DNA of 52,049 nucleotides, taken from contig CAMJTU010000028.1 of NCBI GenBank assembly GCA_946408825.1, positions 1-52,049 on the forward strand, given 5' to 3'. The DNA is from an uncultured Planctomycetaceae bacterium (lineage in GTDB: Bacteria; Planctomycetota; Planctomycetia; Pirellulales; Thermoguttaceae). Both the position numbers and the translations under genes were made by a program. The notes beneath the pieces are model-generated. The model searched no databases. It was not told the DNA's origin and saw nothing but the letters and a program-made list of their open reading frames with translations. Below, one piece after another: positions 44,850 through 52,049 of this stretch (positions are counted from its first letter, which is position 1; every line of letters starts with the position of its first letter).

Positions 44850-45359
44850 ATGCTTATGTCTCGTACTTTCACCGACTCCAAGATTATCACGGCCGCAAAT
44901 ATCGGCGCGCGCTACTTCCTCAAGCACTTTTATTTTTCCGACGTTCTAGGCTCGGAAAACGACGTTTTACAAGAGGGCTATGTTATAGCGTTTCAGTTTG
45001 CTCGGACTTGCGACGACGCCTCGAAAATGACGCCTTTTATTATCTCTCAGCGCGTCATTTATGGACTTATCGACCTCTTGAGGAAGCGTTTGAAATACCG
45101 CTGGCGTAGTCCGAAGCCGCGATTTGTTAAAACCTTTGAAGGCTGGGACGGGATCGACGATCCCGCGACGGAGGCCGTTGACCTCGCCGACGCGTTCGAC
45201 GTTCTCGAGACGCGACTGACAAAGAAAGAGGCGATGGTCTTTAACCTTATGCGGGGCGGCTTGACTCAGGCGCAAATTTCGCGCAAGCTAGGCGTGTCAA
45301 AATCGTGCGTCGCAAAACGTCTCGACGCGATTAGAAACAAACTTACTAAAATCCTATAG
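44850..45359 (+). CDS. Small sigma-70-like factor of the mobile element
   Basis: About 169 residues. The C-terminal 55 residues match sigma region 4: LETRLTKKEAMVFNLMRGGLTQAQISRKLGVSKSCVAKRLDAIRNKL, a helix-turn-helix that reads -35 elements in ECF-type factors. The N-terminal part (DVLQEGYVIAFQFARTCDDA through YGLIDLLRKR) fits a divergent region 2. A role in switching on element genes is inferred. The start is uncertain: ATG 44850 or 44856, with TTG 44835 also in frame and no clear ribosome-binding site. It is the first plus-strand gene of the element and is followed by a 335-base AT-rich gap. It might instead be a region-4-only regulator that never binds core polymerase. Confidence 0.72.
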   Translation: MLMSRTFTDSKIITAANIGARYFLKHFYFSDVLGSENDVLQEGYVIAFQFARTCDDASKMTPFIISQRVIYGLIDLLRKRLKYRWRSPKPRFVKTFEGWDGIDDPATEAVDLADAFDVLETRLTKKEAMVFNLMRGGLTQAQISRKLGVSKSCVAKRLDAIRNKLTKIL

Positions 45360-45694
45360 ATTATCTATTTTATCTATCTTTCTTGCGCTGTGCAATTTTC
45401 TAGGTTCATGTATCGATTTCTGGTGCCATAGAAGCCGAAGTCTCTCTCTATCTCTTTGTGGTCTTTGGTTTTACAGATACACTTATTTTATCGCGCGCGT
45501 ATCGATAATTTTTTATCGATTTAACTCTTTTAAGCTCTAAAAAAATTTTTAAAAAAAATGGAGAAATCCAAGATTTTTTTGTTCAACACGTTTCCCGTTT
45601 TTGTCGTCTAGAGAGGGCGAAATTTAAGGGGAACTCTGTTTTCCCCGATTCAAACCAATTTTGAAAAACGACGTCACGACAAGGAAACAGAGAT
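45360..45694 (+). promoter_or_regulatory. AT-rich leader region before the first helix-turn-helix gene
   Basis: There is no coding frame of note. ATCGAT occurs at 45501-45506 and 45515-45520 as a spaced pair (and nearby at about 45414), and a hairpin GGGGAA (45628-45633) with TTCCCC (45641-45646) lies about 50 bases before the gene. Runs of A and T at 45540-45558 suggest a bendable regulatory region. Confidence 0.4.
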
Positions 45695-45988
45695 ATGATC
45701 CAGAAAAAATCTTCCAAGTTCGCTTTCGCCTTGAAGGCGCAGGCGCCGCCGGAACGTCCTACGCTCGACAACTCGCATCGACCGCTGAACGTGTCGGAAC
45801 TCGCCGCCCTTATCGGCTGGACCCGTAGCAAAATCGACCGTTATGTTAAGCTCGGTTTAATACCCTGTCACAGGCTCGCTAACTCCTATCCGTTCTACTA
45901 TTTGGACGAAGTTCTCGCCGCTCTGGATGCGCCCAAAACGGACGACGCGACGACGGAAACGACCGCGACGACTTCGGCGAACGACTGA
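45695..45988 (+). CDS. Helix-turn-helix DNA-binding protein
   Basis: The 97-residue protein has a core (residues about 29-75) with a MerR/excisionase-like winged helix: LNVSELAALIGWTRSKIDRYVKLGLIPCHRLANSYPFYYLDEVLAAL. Such small proteins are usually excisionases or regulators of integrative elements. A basic N-terminus and a Thr/Asp-rich C-tail flank the domain. AAGGAAACAGAGAT precedes the ATG, a good ribosome-binding site. It begins a small operon whose second gene starts 16 bases downstream. Whether it directs excision or represses the element cannot be told from sequence. Confidence 0.75.
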   Translation: MIQKKSSKFAFALKAQAPPERPTLDNSHRPLNVSELAALIGWTRSKIDRYVKLGLIPCHRLANSYPFYYLDEVLAALDAPKTDDATTETTATTSAND

Positions 45989-46004
45989 CGAAAGGAAACA
46001 CGCT

Positions 46005-46220
46005 ATGACAAATCGATCTATTTATAACCTCATGGGGACCAATTATGCGGCTTTCAAAAAGTTTAGGCACGTCGTGAAAAAATACGCGACGCAACAGCAG
46101 CCCCCCACGCGGCGCGAGATAGACGATCTAATCGCCGACGTTTTAGAGCAGTATCGCACCTGTGTAAACGCGTTCAATGACGCTATCGAGGCGCTCGTAG
46201 AAGTCAAGACGGAGCGCTAA
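46005..46220 (+). CDS. Small protein of unknown function
   Basis: A 71-residue, largely helical protein (NYAAFKKFRHVVKKYATQQQ, then IDDLIADVLEQYRTC). The ATG at 46005 has AAAGGAAA upstream and starts 16 bases after the helix-turn-helix gene, so the two are probably one transcript. The frame is open from 45927 without a better start. No family was recognised. Confidence 0.6.
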   Translation: MTNRSIYNLMGTNYAAFKKFRHVVKKYATQQQPPTRREIDDLIADVLEQYRTCVNAFNDAIEALVEVKTER

Positions 46221-46324
46221 CTAAACTCACGGGGCGTCGCTGTTTTACCGCGTGACTAGGGCTCTCTCCTAAACGACGGCGGCGCCCCTTTCTCAATAAC
46301 CACCTACTAGCAAAGGAAATTTGT

Positions 46325-46720
46325 ATGTCTGAACTAAATGAACTTATCGACGATCTGAACGCAACGCGGCTTGTTTTCGTCGCGTCGCTACAGGACTTTG
46401 ACAAGCTCTTGAACCGCATTTTAAAGAGTTTCAAAGCGCCGACGACGTTCCCGCTTGCGTCGCAGGAGAACGAATTGGAAAACGTCCTCTACGCCGTTAA
46501 GGAACACCTTGACGGCGGAGAGGCCTTCCTTATGGCTCTTCGGCTTTTGGATTATCAAAGGAACTACAAGCCTTCTCTATTCGACGAACTCGCCCCCGCC
46601 GACGTGGAAGCTCTCGACGTCGTTTTGCAAGCTTTTCGTCGCTTCGACAAGGCGGCGATAGCGTTTAAGACTTGGAGCATGGCTCGCAGGAACGACCGCG
46701 AAGAAGAAAAGCTCGCGTGA
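46325..46720 (+). CDS. Protein of unknown function
   Basis: A 131-residue acidic, helix-rich protein (ELNELIDDLNATRLVFVASL, then LENVLYAVKEHLDGGEAF and a Lys/Arg-rich tail SMARRNDREEEKLA). AAAGGAAATTTGT precedes the ATG, giving a sound start. No motif could be assigned. It sits between the two helix-turn-helix genes; a gap of 305 bases follows. Confidence 0.65.
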   Translation: MSELNELIDDLNATRLVFVASLQDFDKLLNRILKSFKAPTTFPLASQENELENVLYAVKEHLDGGEAFLMALRLLDYQRNYKPSLFDELAPADVEALDVVLQAFRRFDKAAIAFKTWSMARRNDREEEKLA

Positions 46721-47025
46721 CGGTAGAAACAAGGGGGCGCAGAAATAGAAAAGCGGAGCCGCCGACGATAACGACTCCGCTCCAAGAAGAAAACATACTC
46801 TGTTTTGACTGACCTTGTTTATTCTAACAAACTTTTAGACGTTGTAAAGGCGTAAATTATGGAAATATCAATGTTTAAACGCAAACACAGAAGAAGAAAA
46901 GAGTCTGGCGCCGGGCTGGATTCTGAAACAAAAAACCGCCCATCCGCCTTGTCGCCAAACAGAAACGGATGAACGGCTAACTCCTTGTCAATACGGTCTG
47001 AAACGCCGTAGGAGGCTTATCTATT
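46721..47025 (+). other. Intergenic stretch with hairpins and a possible mini-ORF
   Basis: About 305 bases. AGCGGAG (46752-46758) and CTCCGCT (46775-46781) form a small hairpin just after the preceding gene. Further on, CCGCCCATCCG (46936-46946) and CGGATGAACGG (46966-46976) pair with two mismatches, a larger stem before the next gene. A 37-codon basic frame lies between (46859-46972). Confidence 0.4.
46859..46972 (+). CDS. Possible 37-residue basic peptide
   Basis: ATG 46859 opens a frame of 37 codons ending at TGA 46970-46972. The peptide begins MEISMFKRKHRRRKESGAGL and is rich in Arg and Lys. AAAGG lies about eight bases before the start. Short length makes chance an equal explanation. 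Confidence 0.25.
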   Translation: MEISMFKRKHRRRKESGAGLDSETKNRPSALSPNRNG

Positions 47026-47247
47026 ATGGCTAAATTTAACTCAAGTGTCAAGAAGGAAAAACTCAATCTTTGGGAAGCGGCACAGTATCTCGGGATCGGC
47101 GCAAAGGATTTGGAACGTCTGACCGCAGCGCGCCGTATCCCGGCCGTTCGCGTCCGACTCGCTAATAGGCGTATCGTTTACCGCTTTAATATCTATGATT
47201 TAAACGCGTGGCTCGCAGGGCGCGGAAGGAGGGTGTCGATATGTTGA
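47026..47247 (+). CDS. Excisionase-like helix-turn-helix protein
   Basis: The 73-residue protein has the short winged-helix pattern LNLWEAAQYLGIGAKDLERLTAARRIPAVRVRLANRRIVYRF, close to excisionase-family DNA-binding domains. AGGAGG about ten bases before the ATG gives a strong start. Its last codons overlap the start of the replication gene (ATG 47241 within the stop region TGA 47245-47247), indicating translational coupling. It may regulate replication or excision. Confidence 0.75.
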   Translation: MAKFNSSVKKEKLNLWEAAQYLGIGAKDLERLTAARRIPAVRVRLANRRIVYRFNIYDLNAWLAGRGRRVSIC

Positions 47248-50054
47248 GTTACGACGAACTAAAAGATTTTATCCGCAGTCACCACCTCCAATCCGAAATC
47301 CTTCGCGACCTTTGCGGTATCCCCCAAGAGATTATCGCAAACGCCGAAGGCAGAAACAAAACGACGCATGAGTTCCCTTGCCCCAAATGCTCTGACAAGC
47401 CGACCTCGACGCGGTTTTGCATTGTCGATCTTGCGGAAGGCGCAGTCCGTTGCCGTCACTGTTGCCCCGACGGCGACGCTGGAAGCGGCGACATTATAGG
47501 CGCCGTCCAATGGGCGAAGGGATTGAACGGTAAGGACGGAAGAAACGAAGCGAAACGGGAACTTGAGAAGTGGTTGATAGATCGCGGCTATATTAGCGAA
47601 CCGCGACGACAGAAGCAGGGAGGCAAACGATTGACGACGACGAAAACGACGAAAACGACGCGGGAACACGACGCAGACGAGACTTTGACGCTGACCGCCG
47701 AAGGCGTCGAATACGAAGATAACAACGTTTCCCGGCTCCCTATAAAGACGACGTTTTACCACCGTTTCAACCCAAAGACGGGTTTTATAAGTACGTTTCG
47801 ACGCGACGACTTCGACGATCCAAAACCTAAAAACAAAGAAACGAAGTGGATCAAGCTCGAGAAAGACGCGAAAGGGGCGTCCGTTTACGCGCCGTATATC
47901 GCAGGAGCGGCGACGACGACGGAAGAACCGTCGAAGGACGCGCTAGAACGCCTCTATGACGAAGTTTATCACGCGACGCGTTTCTATATAACCGAGGGAG
48001 AGAAATGCGCAGAGGCGTTGAAAAACGACGTTAGATCGACTTCCTACGACGGCGCCGTTATGACTATGGGCGGATCGGGCAACGCAAAACTTTGGCCGAT
48101 ATGGGCGGCACACCTGAAACGGAAGAATCCTAACGCTCGTGTTACGATCTTCGCAGATAACGACGCTTGCGGACGAAAGGCGGCAAACGAGACGGCGAAC
48201 GCGTTTCATGCGGCCGGTTATCGCGCTATCGAGATAATCGAACTTGCGACGCAACCGAACGGCGACCCGGCGCCAAAAGCGTATGACGTAGCAGACTGGC
48301 TCGAAGAAGCGCCTATATCGCCGCTGTTTGAACTTGCGCAACCGTATGACTACTTAGCCGACGAGTACCGTAAACGTCTTATAAACGCGCTCACGATACG
48401 CAAGGAACACGCCCTTCGGCTTGAACGCGCACAATCAGAGCGTGAAGCGTTAAGTTTCAGTCGTCGCGACGACAACGCGACCTTTCCGCTAGACGTCCTC
48501 CCAGAGAAATACGCGGCAACGCTCGAAACGTTATGCGGAGCGACGCGAACGCCGCTAGGGATCGGCTATTTTTACTTGCGCTGGATTCTAAGCGGAACAA
48601 TCGGACCGTATAAAGCGCCTATCGACAACGCTGGACGTAAAACAAACTGTCAAATCAGTGGAGCTGTTGTCGGCCCGTCTTCGGAAGGGAAGAGTTTCCT
48701 TCTCGACGAACTCGTTGACCTGCTCGAACCTTTTGAACGGCAACTCGAACGCGATTATGAACGACTCATATCTAAAAAGCCTCTTTGGGAAAAGAGACTA
48801 AAAGAGGCTATAGAAAGAGACGATAGAAAAGCCTTGCGCCGACTGCAAAAACGCTTAGCAATTATCGAGTCTGTGCAGCCGTTATTTAGCACTTCGGAGT
48901 TTGCAAGCATCCCGGCGCTGTATCAAACTGGGACGATTAACAAAGAAGTTCAGCGACTTTGCAAACGTCCTAGAAACGGCATGCTCCTACACTTTGACGA
49001 CGAAGCTAAACTCACAGGATCGGCGGGGACGGCAACGCTTGACTCAATCGCGTCTGCAAATTTGAGTAGCTTGATTAAGCTAATGGACTGTAAACCTAGC
49101 GCAACACGCGTCCTAGGCGACCGCAAACGTATTATTCATCGTGACGTCGGCGCCTCTATCTGTATTCTAACGCAAGCGTCGTCTCTGCTTGCGTGGGGAA
49201 ACGGCACTTTGCAAAATAAAGGCGCGTTTCAGCGTATGCGGCTTTTTAAGTTTGATTGGGACGGGGTACGGACGAATCCTAATCAACGCCTTGACAAAGA
49301 GCTTGCAACGATAGGCGAGTTATTTAACAAGGGTTGGCGCTGGGAAGGTCAAACGACTCATACTATGCCGGCGTATGAAGATCGATATAACGACTGGTTT
49401 TGTGAGATCGACAACGAACGAAAGAAGTATCGAAACGCCGGAGAAGAGTATCTATTTGCTTGGCTGGGAAAAATACAGTCTCGAATCCACGCGGACGCGT
49501 TTCTTCTGCACGTCCTCAATCACGTCGCAAGCGGTTGGAGCTTGGACTCTCTATCAGGTATCCCAGCAAGCGCGTTTGACGCAGCGGCTCGAATCGTCGA
49601 ATATGACTTCAAATCAACCGCTAGGACTGCAAACTATCTGAACGTTGAGACGGGCAAGAGAAAAGTCGTCGAAACGACAGTAAACGTCCCTCTTGCGACC
49701 AAAATCCGCAACGTGTACGAGATTGGACGAAACGGCGAACCTTGCGACATTACGCAGGGTGACGAACTCGGACGCGCTCGGACGATAACGGAACTAGGCA
49801 GACCCGATAAAGGCGGAACAACGTTCTATAACGCAAAAAATCGCGAAACCGTTGACGATCAACTATCAAAACTCGGGCTACTGGTTATTGACCCGCGCAC
49901 GAAAGGAAGGAACGACCAAGGGCGCCGCGTCTTTATCCCGGACGACCTCACGTCCGAGCAATACGACCGCCTGATCCGTATTCTCGACTTTGAAGACGTC
50001 GAAGAAAGCGACGTTTCAGAAGACGCCGACGCAGAAGAAGAAGTCCCGTTCTGA
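47241..50054 (+). CDS. Replication protein with zinc finger, TOPRIM and DUF3987 helicase-like domains
   Basis: About 937 residues from ATG 47241 (GGAGGG seven bases upstream, overlapping the stop of the previous gene). Residues 47-74 form a primase-type zinc site CPKC...CRHC. A TOPRIM fold spans about 248-334, with the Glu in YITEGEKCAEAL and Asp306 and Asp308 in FADNDACGRKA. From about residue 425 a DUF3987-type domain contains a Walker A-like motif GPSSEGKS at about 478-485, consistent with a primase-helicase or ATP-dependent replicative role. Proteins of this type drive autonomous replication of plasmids, phages and integrative elements. It is followed directly by an AT-rich repeat array that could be its origin. 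The C-terminus is very acidic (EEVPF). Confidence 0.88.
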   Translation: MLSYDELKDFIRSHHLQSEILRDLCGIPQEIIANAEGRNKTTHEFPCPKCSDKPTSTRFCIVDLAEGAVRCRHCCPDGDAGSGDIIGAVQWAKGLNGKDGRNEAKRELEKWLIDRGYISEPRRQKQGGKRLTTTKTTKTTREHDADETLTLTAEGVEYEDNNVSRLPIKTTFYHRFNPKTGFISTFRRDDFDDPKPKNKETKWIKLEKDAKGASVYAPYIAGAATTTEEPSKDALERLYDEVYHATRFYITEGEKCAEALKNDVRSTSYDGAVMTMGGSGNAKLWPIWAAHLKRKNPNARVTIFADNDACGRKAANETANAFHAAGYRAIEIIELATQPNGDPAPKAYDVADWLEEAPISPLFELAQPYDYLADEYRKRLINALTIRKEHALRLERAQSEREALSFSRRDDNATFPLDVLPEKYAATLETLCGATRTPLGIGYFYLRWILSGTIGPYKAPIDNAGRKTNCQISGAVVGPSSEGKSFLLDELVDLLEPFERQLERDYERLISKKPLWEKRLKEAIERDDRKALRRLQKRLAIIESVQPLFSTSEFASIPALYQTGTINKEVQRLCKRPRNGMLLHFDDEAKLTGSAGTATLDSIASANLSSLIKLMDCKPSATRVLGDRKRIIHRDVGASICILTQASSLLAWGNGTLQNKGAFQRMRLFKFDWDGVRTNPNQRLDKELATIGELFNKGWRWEGQTTHTMPAYEDRYNDWFCEIDNERKKYRNAGEEYLFAWLGKIQSRIHADAFLLHVLNHVASGWSLDSLSGIPASAFDAAARIVEYDFKSTARTANYLNVETGKRKVVETTVNVPLATKIRNVYEIGRNGEPCDITQGDELGRARTITELGRPDKGGTTFYNAKNRETVDDQLSKLGLLVIDPRTKGRNDQGRRVFIPDDLTSEQYDRLIRILDFEDVEESDVSEDADAEEEVPF

Positions 50055-50064
50055 TTCTAGCAAA

Positions 50065-50123
50065 CCCAAAATACAGGTTTTGAAGTCAAAATACAGGCGT
50101 CGGGAAAAAACCTGTATTTTGGG
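50065..50123. repeat. Perfect 17-base inverted repeat, first cluster
   Basis: CCCAAAATACAGGTTTT at 50065-50081 is exactly reverse-complemented at 50107-50123, with one more direct copy of TCAAAATACAGG at 50086-50097 inside the loop. Confidence 0.85.
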
Positions 50124-50386
50124 AAACACTTGCAACTAAATAACTTACAACCTAAAAAACACAAAATACATAAAATACAGATTCGCCTAAGAGAAATACG
50201 GATACCACCCGGCAAAGAGAAAAGAGAGAGTTATTATATATATATATAATAGTTTAAAAAATCCCCTTAAGGAGTTTTCCTTCTGCTGGGGAATTACCGT
50301 TATCCTCTTAGGGAAAATCTGCTTTTTGTGTATTTTATGCTTTTTGGCTTGCACTTGCGTCGTAACTCATTGATATAGAACGACTT

Positions 50387-50445
50387 CCCAAAAAGCAGGT
50401 TTTTTCAAGCGAACCTGAATTTTAAAGAGACAACCTGTTTTTTGG
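50387..50445. repeat. Second inverted-repeat cluster
   Basis: CCCAAAAAGCAGGTTTT at 50387-50403 faces AACCTGTTTTTTGG at 50432-50445 (one mismatch), with a third, inverted variant at 50411-50427. The word differs from the first cluster by AAGC in place of ATAC. Confidence 0.75.
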
Positions 50446-50464
50446 ATTCTCAACTATCCTCAAT

Positions 50465-50480
50465 TATCACAGACGTGATA
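50465..50480. promoter_or_regulatory. Small palindrome upstream of the 50631 gene
   Basis: TATCAC at 50465-50470 and GTGATA at 50475-50480 surround a four-base centre. It resembles an operator for a dimeric repressor, but no binding protein is known. Confidence 0.4.
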
Positions 50481-50630
50481 GATTTATTGTTTCTGTTGTA
50501 TCTTCAAAAAAATCAACGTATTATAAAAAATATTATTGAAAAATAAAGAAACGACGATATATTAAAGACAGTTCAACGCGCTAAACGATGGCGCTGGGCC
50601 GGTTTAAAACTCATTTACTAGGAGGAACAA

Positions 50631-50921
50631 ATGCACGATCTTGACCAACAAATCCAATCGATCTTCGACCACGCGGCGCAACTCGACGAAAAGGCGCTCG
50701 CTAAACTCTACGACTTCGATCTCGATTCCACGACGATTAACGACCTCCGGCGTGACCTTCTCGCCGCGCTGGAATCGGCAAACGAAGACTGTCGCACGGA
50801 GCCTATCGTCGTTGGAGCGAACGCGGACTATGAGATCGACGCGTATCAGGGCTATCGAGCTTTGGCGCAATGCAAGCCCAGCGCGTTTAAGTTTGCCGTC
50901 CTGATTGAGTTTAAACGCTAG
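50631..50921 (+). CDS. Small acidic protein of unknown function
   Basis: A 96-residue protein (MHDLDQQIQSIFDHAAQLDE, ending FAVLIEFKR). AGGAGGAACAA just before ATG 50631 is a strong ribosome-binding site. It stands between the origin-like array and the recombinase gene, 76 bases before the latter, and could be a directionality or replication accessory protein; this is inference from position. Confidence 0.65.
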   Translation: MHDLDQQIQSIFDHAAQLDEKALAKLYDFDLDSTTINDLRRDLLAALESANEDCRTEPIVVGANADYEIDAYQGYRALAQCKPSAFKFAVLIEFKR

Positions 50922-50947
50922 GACGACTCCAAAACCACAACACACAC

Positions 50948-50975
50948 GCGGGGCGTTCACGCTCGAACGTCCCGC
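50948..50975 (+). other. Hairpin before the recombinase gene
   Basis: GCGGGGCGTTC at 50948-50958 pairs with GAACGTCCCGC at 50965-50975 (one G-U pair) around a six-base loop. It has no T run, so it may be an attenuator or mRNA-stability element of the integrase transcript. Confidence 0.5.
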
Positions 50976-50997
50976 ACTACACGAAGGAAGAAACAAA

Positions 50998-52049
50998 ATG
51001 GCAAGTATTACGAAACGATACCGAAAAACCAAAGGCGGCAAAGTATTAGACGGCTGGGGTATCCGCACTTCCAAAATCACGGGCAATGAAATCGCGTTCC
51101 ATTGCCCAGCGTCACGCTATAACGAAAGCGACGTTGCAAAGCGCCGCGAAATAATCGAAGACGTTGAAAAGGCTTTGGCGAAAGGTAAGGCGGCAACGTC
51201 GGAAACGCTCGAAGAAATCCAAGCGCTTAACGATCCCTACTTTACTGAATGGCTTATCAAATTCGGGATTGTTGCGCCTGTCAAGGTTTTGTCTTTCGAC
51301 GGTCTTCTAGAAATGGTTCTCAAAGAACTTGCGGAGCGCGGGACGAAAAAACAAACGCTACGCCTCATTAAACGCGGCGCGTTGTACTTTACAGAGTATC
51401 TTGAGGAACAAGGCCAGTCTATCCCCGTCGCGTCAATTGACAAGAAACTAGCTCGCAACTTTTGGCAGTGGTTCAGGGCAAAGAGCGCTGATAACGATTG
51501 GACGCCAATTACGATAAACAATTATTTAACTTACATAAAACAAGTCTTCAAGTGGGGCGTTAGACACTTGGACGAAATGACCTCTAATCCTTTCGACGGG
51601 ATAGATCGGGTTGTGGATACGAGAGAGAAGCCGAAGGACTATCTTTCAGAGGAACAAGCGACGCAGGTTATCGACGCGCTCGAACGTTCCGACGCGCCGG
51701 AACTTTGGACGGCGTTCTTTCTCTTAGGCTATCGTCAAGGTTTACGCGTATGGAGCGAAGCGCCGCGTTTAAAATGGGGCTTTGTCGATTTTGAGGGACG
51801 ACGGCTCATGATCGTTGATGTTAAACGCTCCAAGCTAGGCGCAAAAAAGACGCGGGAAATGATTCTGGATAATCAGACCGCCGAAGCCTTGCGACGCTTG
51901 AAGGAATACCGACAAGAGAACGACGAAACCGCCCGCGAACAGGATTATATTTTCCCCGAGTTTTGGAAAGTTCCCGGCGTCACTTGCTATTGTAGTACTG
52001 TTATCTTCACAAAGTTTCAGCGAATCCTCAAGCGTTTAGGGATCGACTT
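50998..52049 (+). CDS. Tyrosine recombinase/integrase (3' end outside window)
   Basis: An open frame from ATG 50998 to the window edge (350 codons). It has a SAM-like core-binding region (TEYLEEQGQSIPVASIDKKL, then NYLTYIKQVFKWGVRHLDEM) and the start of a tyrosine-recombinase catalytic domain with the arm LGYRQGLRVWSEAPRLKWG, where the catalytic Arg and the following Glu are in place. A Lys-rich beta-hairpin follows (VKRSKLGAKKTREM). The HxxR box and the catalytic Tyr would be beyond the window. It likely integrates and excises the element. GGAAG is 11 bases before the start. Confidence 0.88.
   Translation, partial: MASITKRYRKTKGGKVLDGWGIRTSKITGNEIAFHCPASRYNESDVAKRREIIEDVEKALAKGKAATSETLEEIQALNDPYFTEWLIKFGIVAPVKVLSFDGLLEMVLKELAERGTKKQTLRLIKRGALYFTEYLEEQGQSIPVASIDKKLARNFWQWFRAKSADNDWTPITINNYLTYIKQVFKWGVRHLDEMTSNPFDGIDRVVDTREKPKDYLSEEQATQVIDALERSDAPELWTAFFLLGYRQGLRVWSEAPRLKWGFVDFEGRRLMIVDVKRSKLGAKKTREMILDNQTAEALRRLKEYRQENDETAREQDYIFPEFWKVPGVTCYCSTVIFTKFQRILKRLGID

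Larger units (their letters stand above)
50055..50630. repeat. AT-rich iteron-like array, candidate replication origin
   Basis: About nine degenerate copies of a CCAAAAtACAGGTTTT-like word occur in both orientations over about 380 bases, concentrated at 50065-50183 and 50314-50445. A TA-rich block lies at 50232-50249. There is no convincing coding frame. The array stands directly after the primase-TOPRIM-DUF3987 gene, which makes an origin of replication the first reading; a regulatory operator array is the alternative. Confidence 0.65.
44400..52049. mobile_element. Integrative element with replication module (right end outside window)
   Basis: From about 44.4 kb the gene content changes to mobile-element functions: a sigma-like protein, two helix-turn-helix proteins, several small unknown proteins, a primase-TOPRIM-DUF3987 protein, an AT-rich repeat array and a tyrosine recombinase, all on the plus strand. 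No capsid, terminase, tail, relaxase or type IV secretion gene is in view, so it may be an integrative plasmid-like element or a satellite. The right end and both attachment sites are unproven because the window stops inside the recombinase gene. Codon style is close to that of the host genes, which suggests long adaptation or spread among related bacteria. Confidence 0.75.

Noticed and set aside
50055..50460. CRISPR array
   Set aside because: The repeats are short, degenerate, in both orientations and irregularly spaced, with no equal-length spacers and no cas gene near.

Overview
The window reads as chromosomal DNA of a planctomycete (phylum Planctomycetota, probably Pirellulales-like; a gut or other polymer-rich habitat is an inference). 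The evidence is a 2,117-residue surface protein with an N-terminal LEPR-XLL motif, two secreted HzsA-related c-type haem proteins, several Gfo/Idh/MocA oxidoreductases with twin-arginine leaders, and many secreted carbohydrate-active proteins. No rRNA, tRNA or CRISPR array was seen.

Left part (1-12.9 kb): the tail of an unidentified gene, rnhA, an inositol-monophosphatase-family gene, a GH109-like Gfo/Idh/MocA protein on the minus strand, a histidinol-phosphatase-like gene, two tandem near-identical Gfo/Idh/MocA paralogues, a galT-like gene, an MFS transporter and a secreted GHL10-type glycosidase-like protein. A strong hairpin terminator closes this run.

Arabinose operon (13.0-19.5 kb): araB, a sodium/solute symporter, araD and araA, all on the plus strand and ending in a bidirectional terminator. 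Uptake by the symporter followed by AraA, AraB and AraD would convert L-arabinose to D-xylulose 5-phosphate. The symporter carries an unusual acidic insertion of about 150 residues.

Surface protein and regulator (19.5-27.5 kb): the minus-strand LEPR-XLL protein combines an IdeS/Mac-like cysteine-protease domain, two beta-helix units, Fn3 domains, five FG-GAP/VCBS-type repeats and a PKD-like domain. A divergent XylR-like AraC-family regulator follows and may control the nearby sugar genes.

Secreted minus-strand cluster (27.5-44.3 kb): two HzsA-related proteins, a class C beta-lactamase-like serine hydrolase, a GH42-like glycosidase, an FAD-dependent oxidoreductase with a golvesin-like tail, an exported protein of unknown function, a large FAD/Fe-S D-2-hydroxyacid dehydrogenase and a RidA/chorismatase-like protein. 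Most have signal peptides, so the cluster looks like an envelope or extracellular programme for complex substrates; its exact target cannot be read from sequence.

Mobile element (about 44.4 kb to beyond the right edge): a small sigma-factor-like protein, two helix-turn-helix proteins, small unknown proteins, a primase-TOPRIM-DUF3987 replication protein, an AT-rich array of iteron-like repeats and a tyrosine recombinase cut by the window end. There are no virion or conjugation genes in view, so it is best described as an integrative element with its own replication module. The most unusual signals are the protease-bearing surface protein, the iteron-like array next to the primase, the element-borne sigma factor and the symporter insertion.
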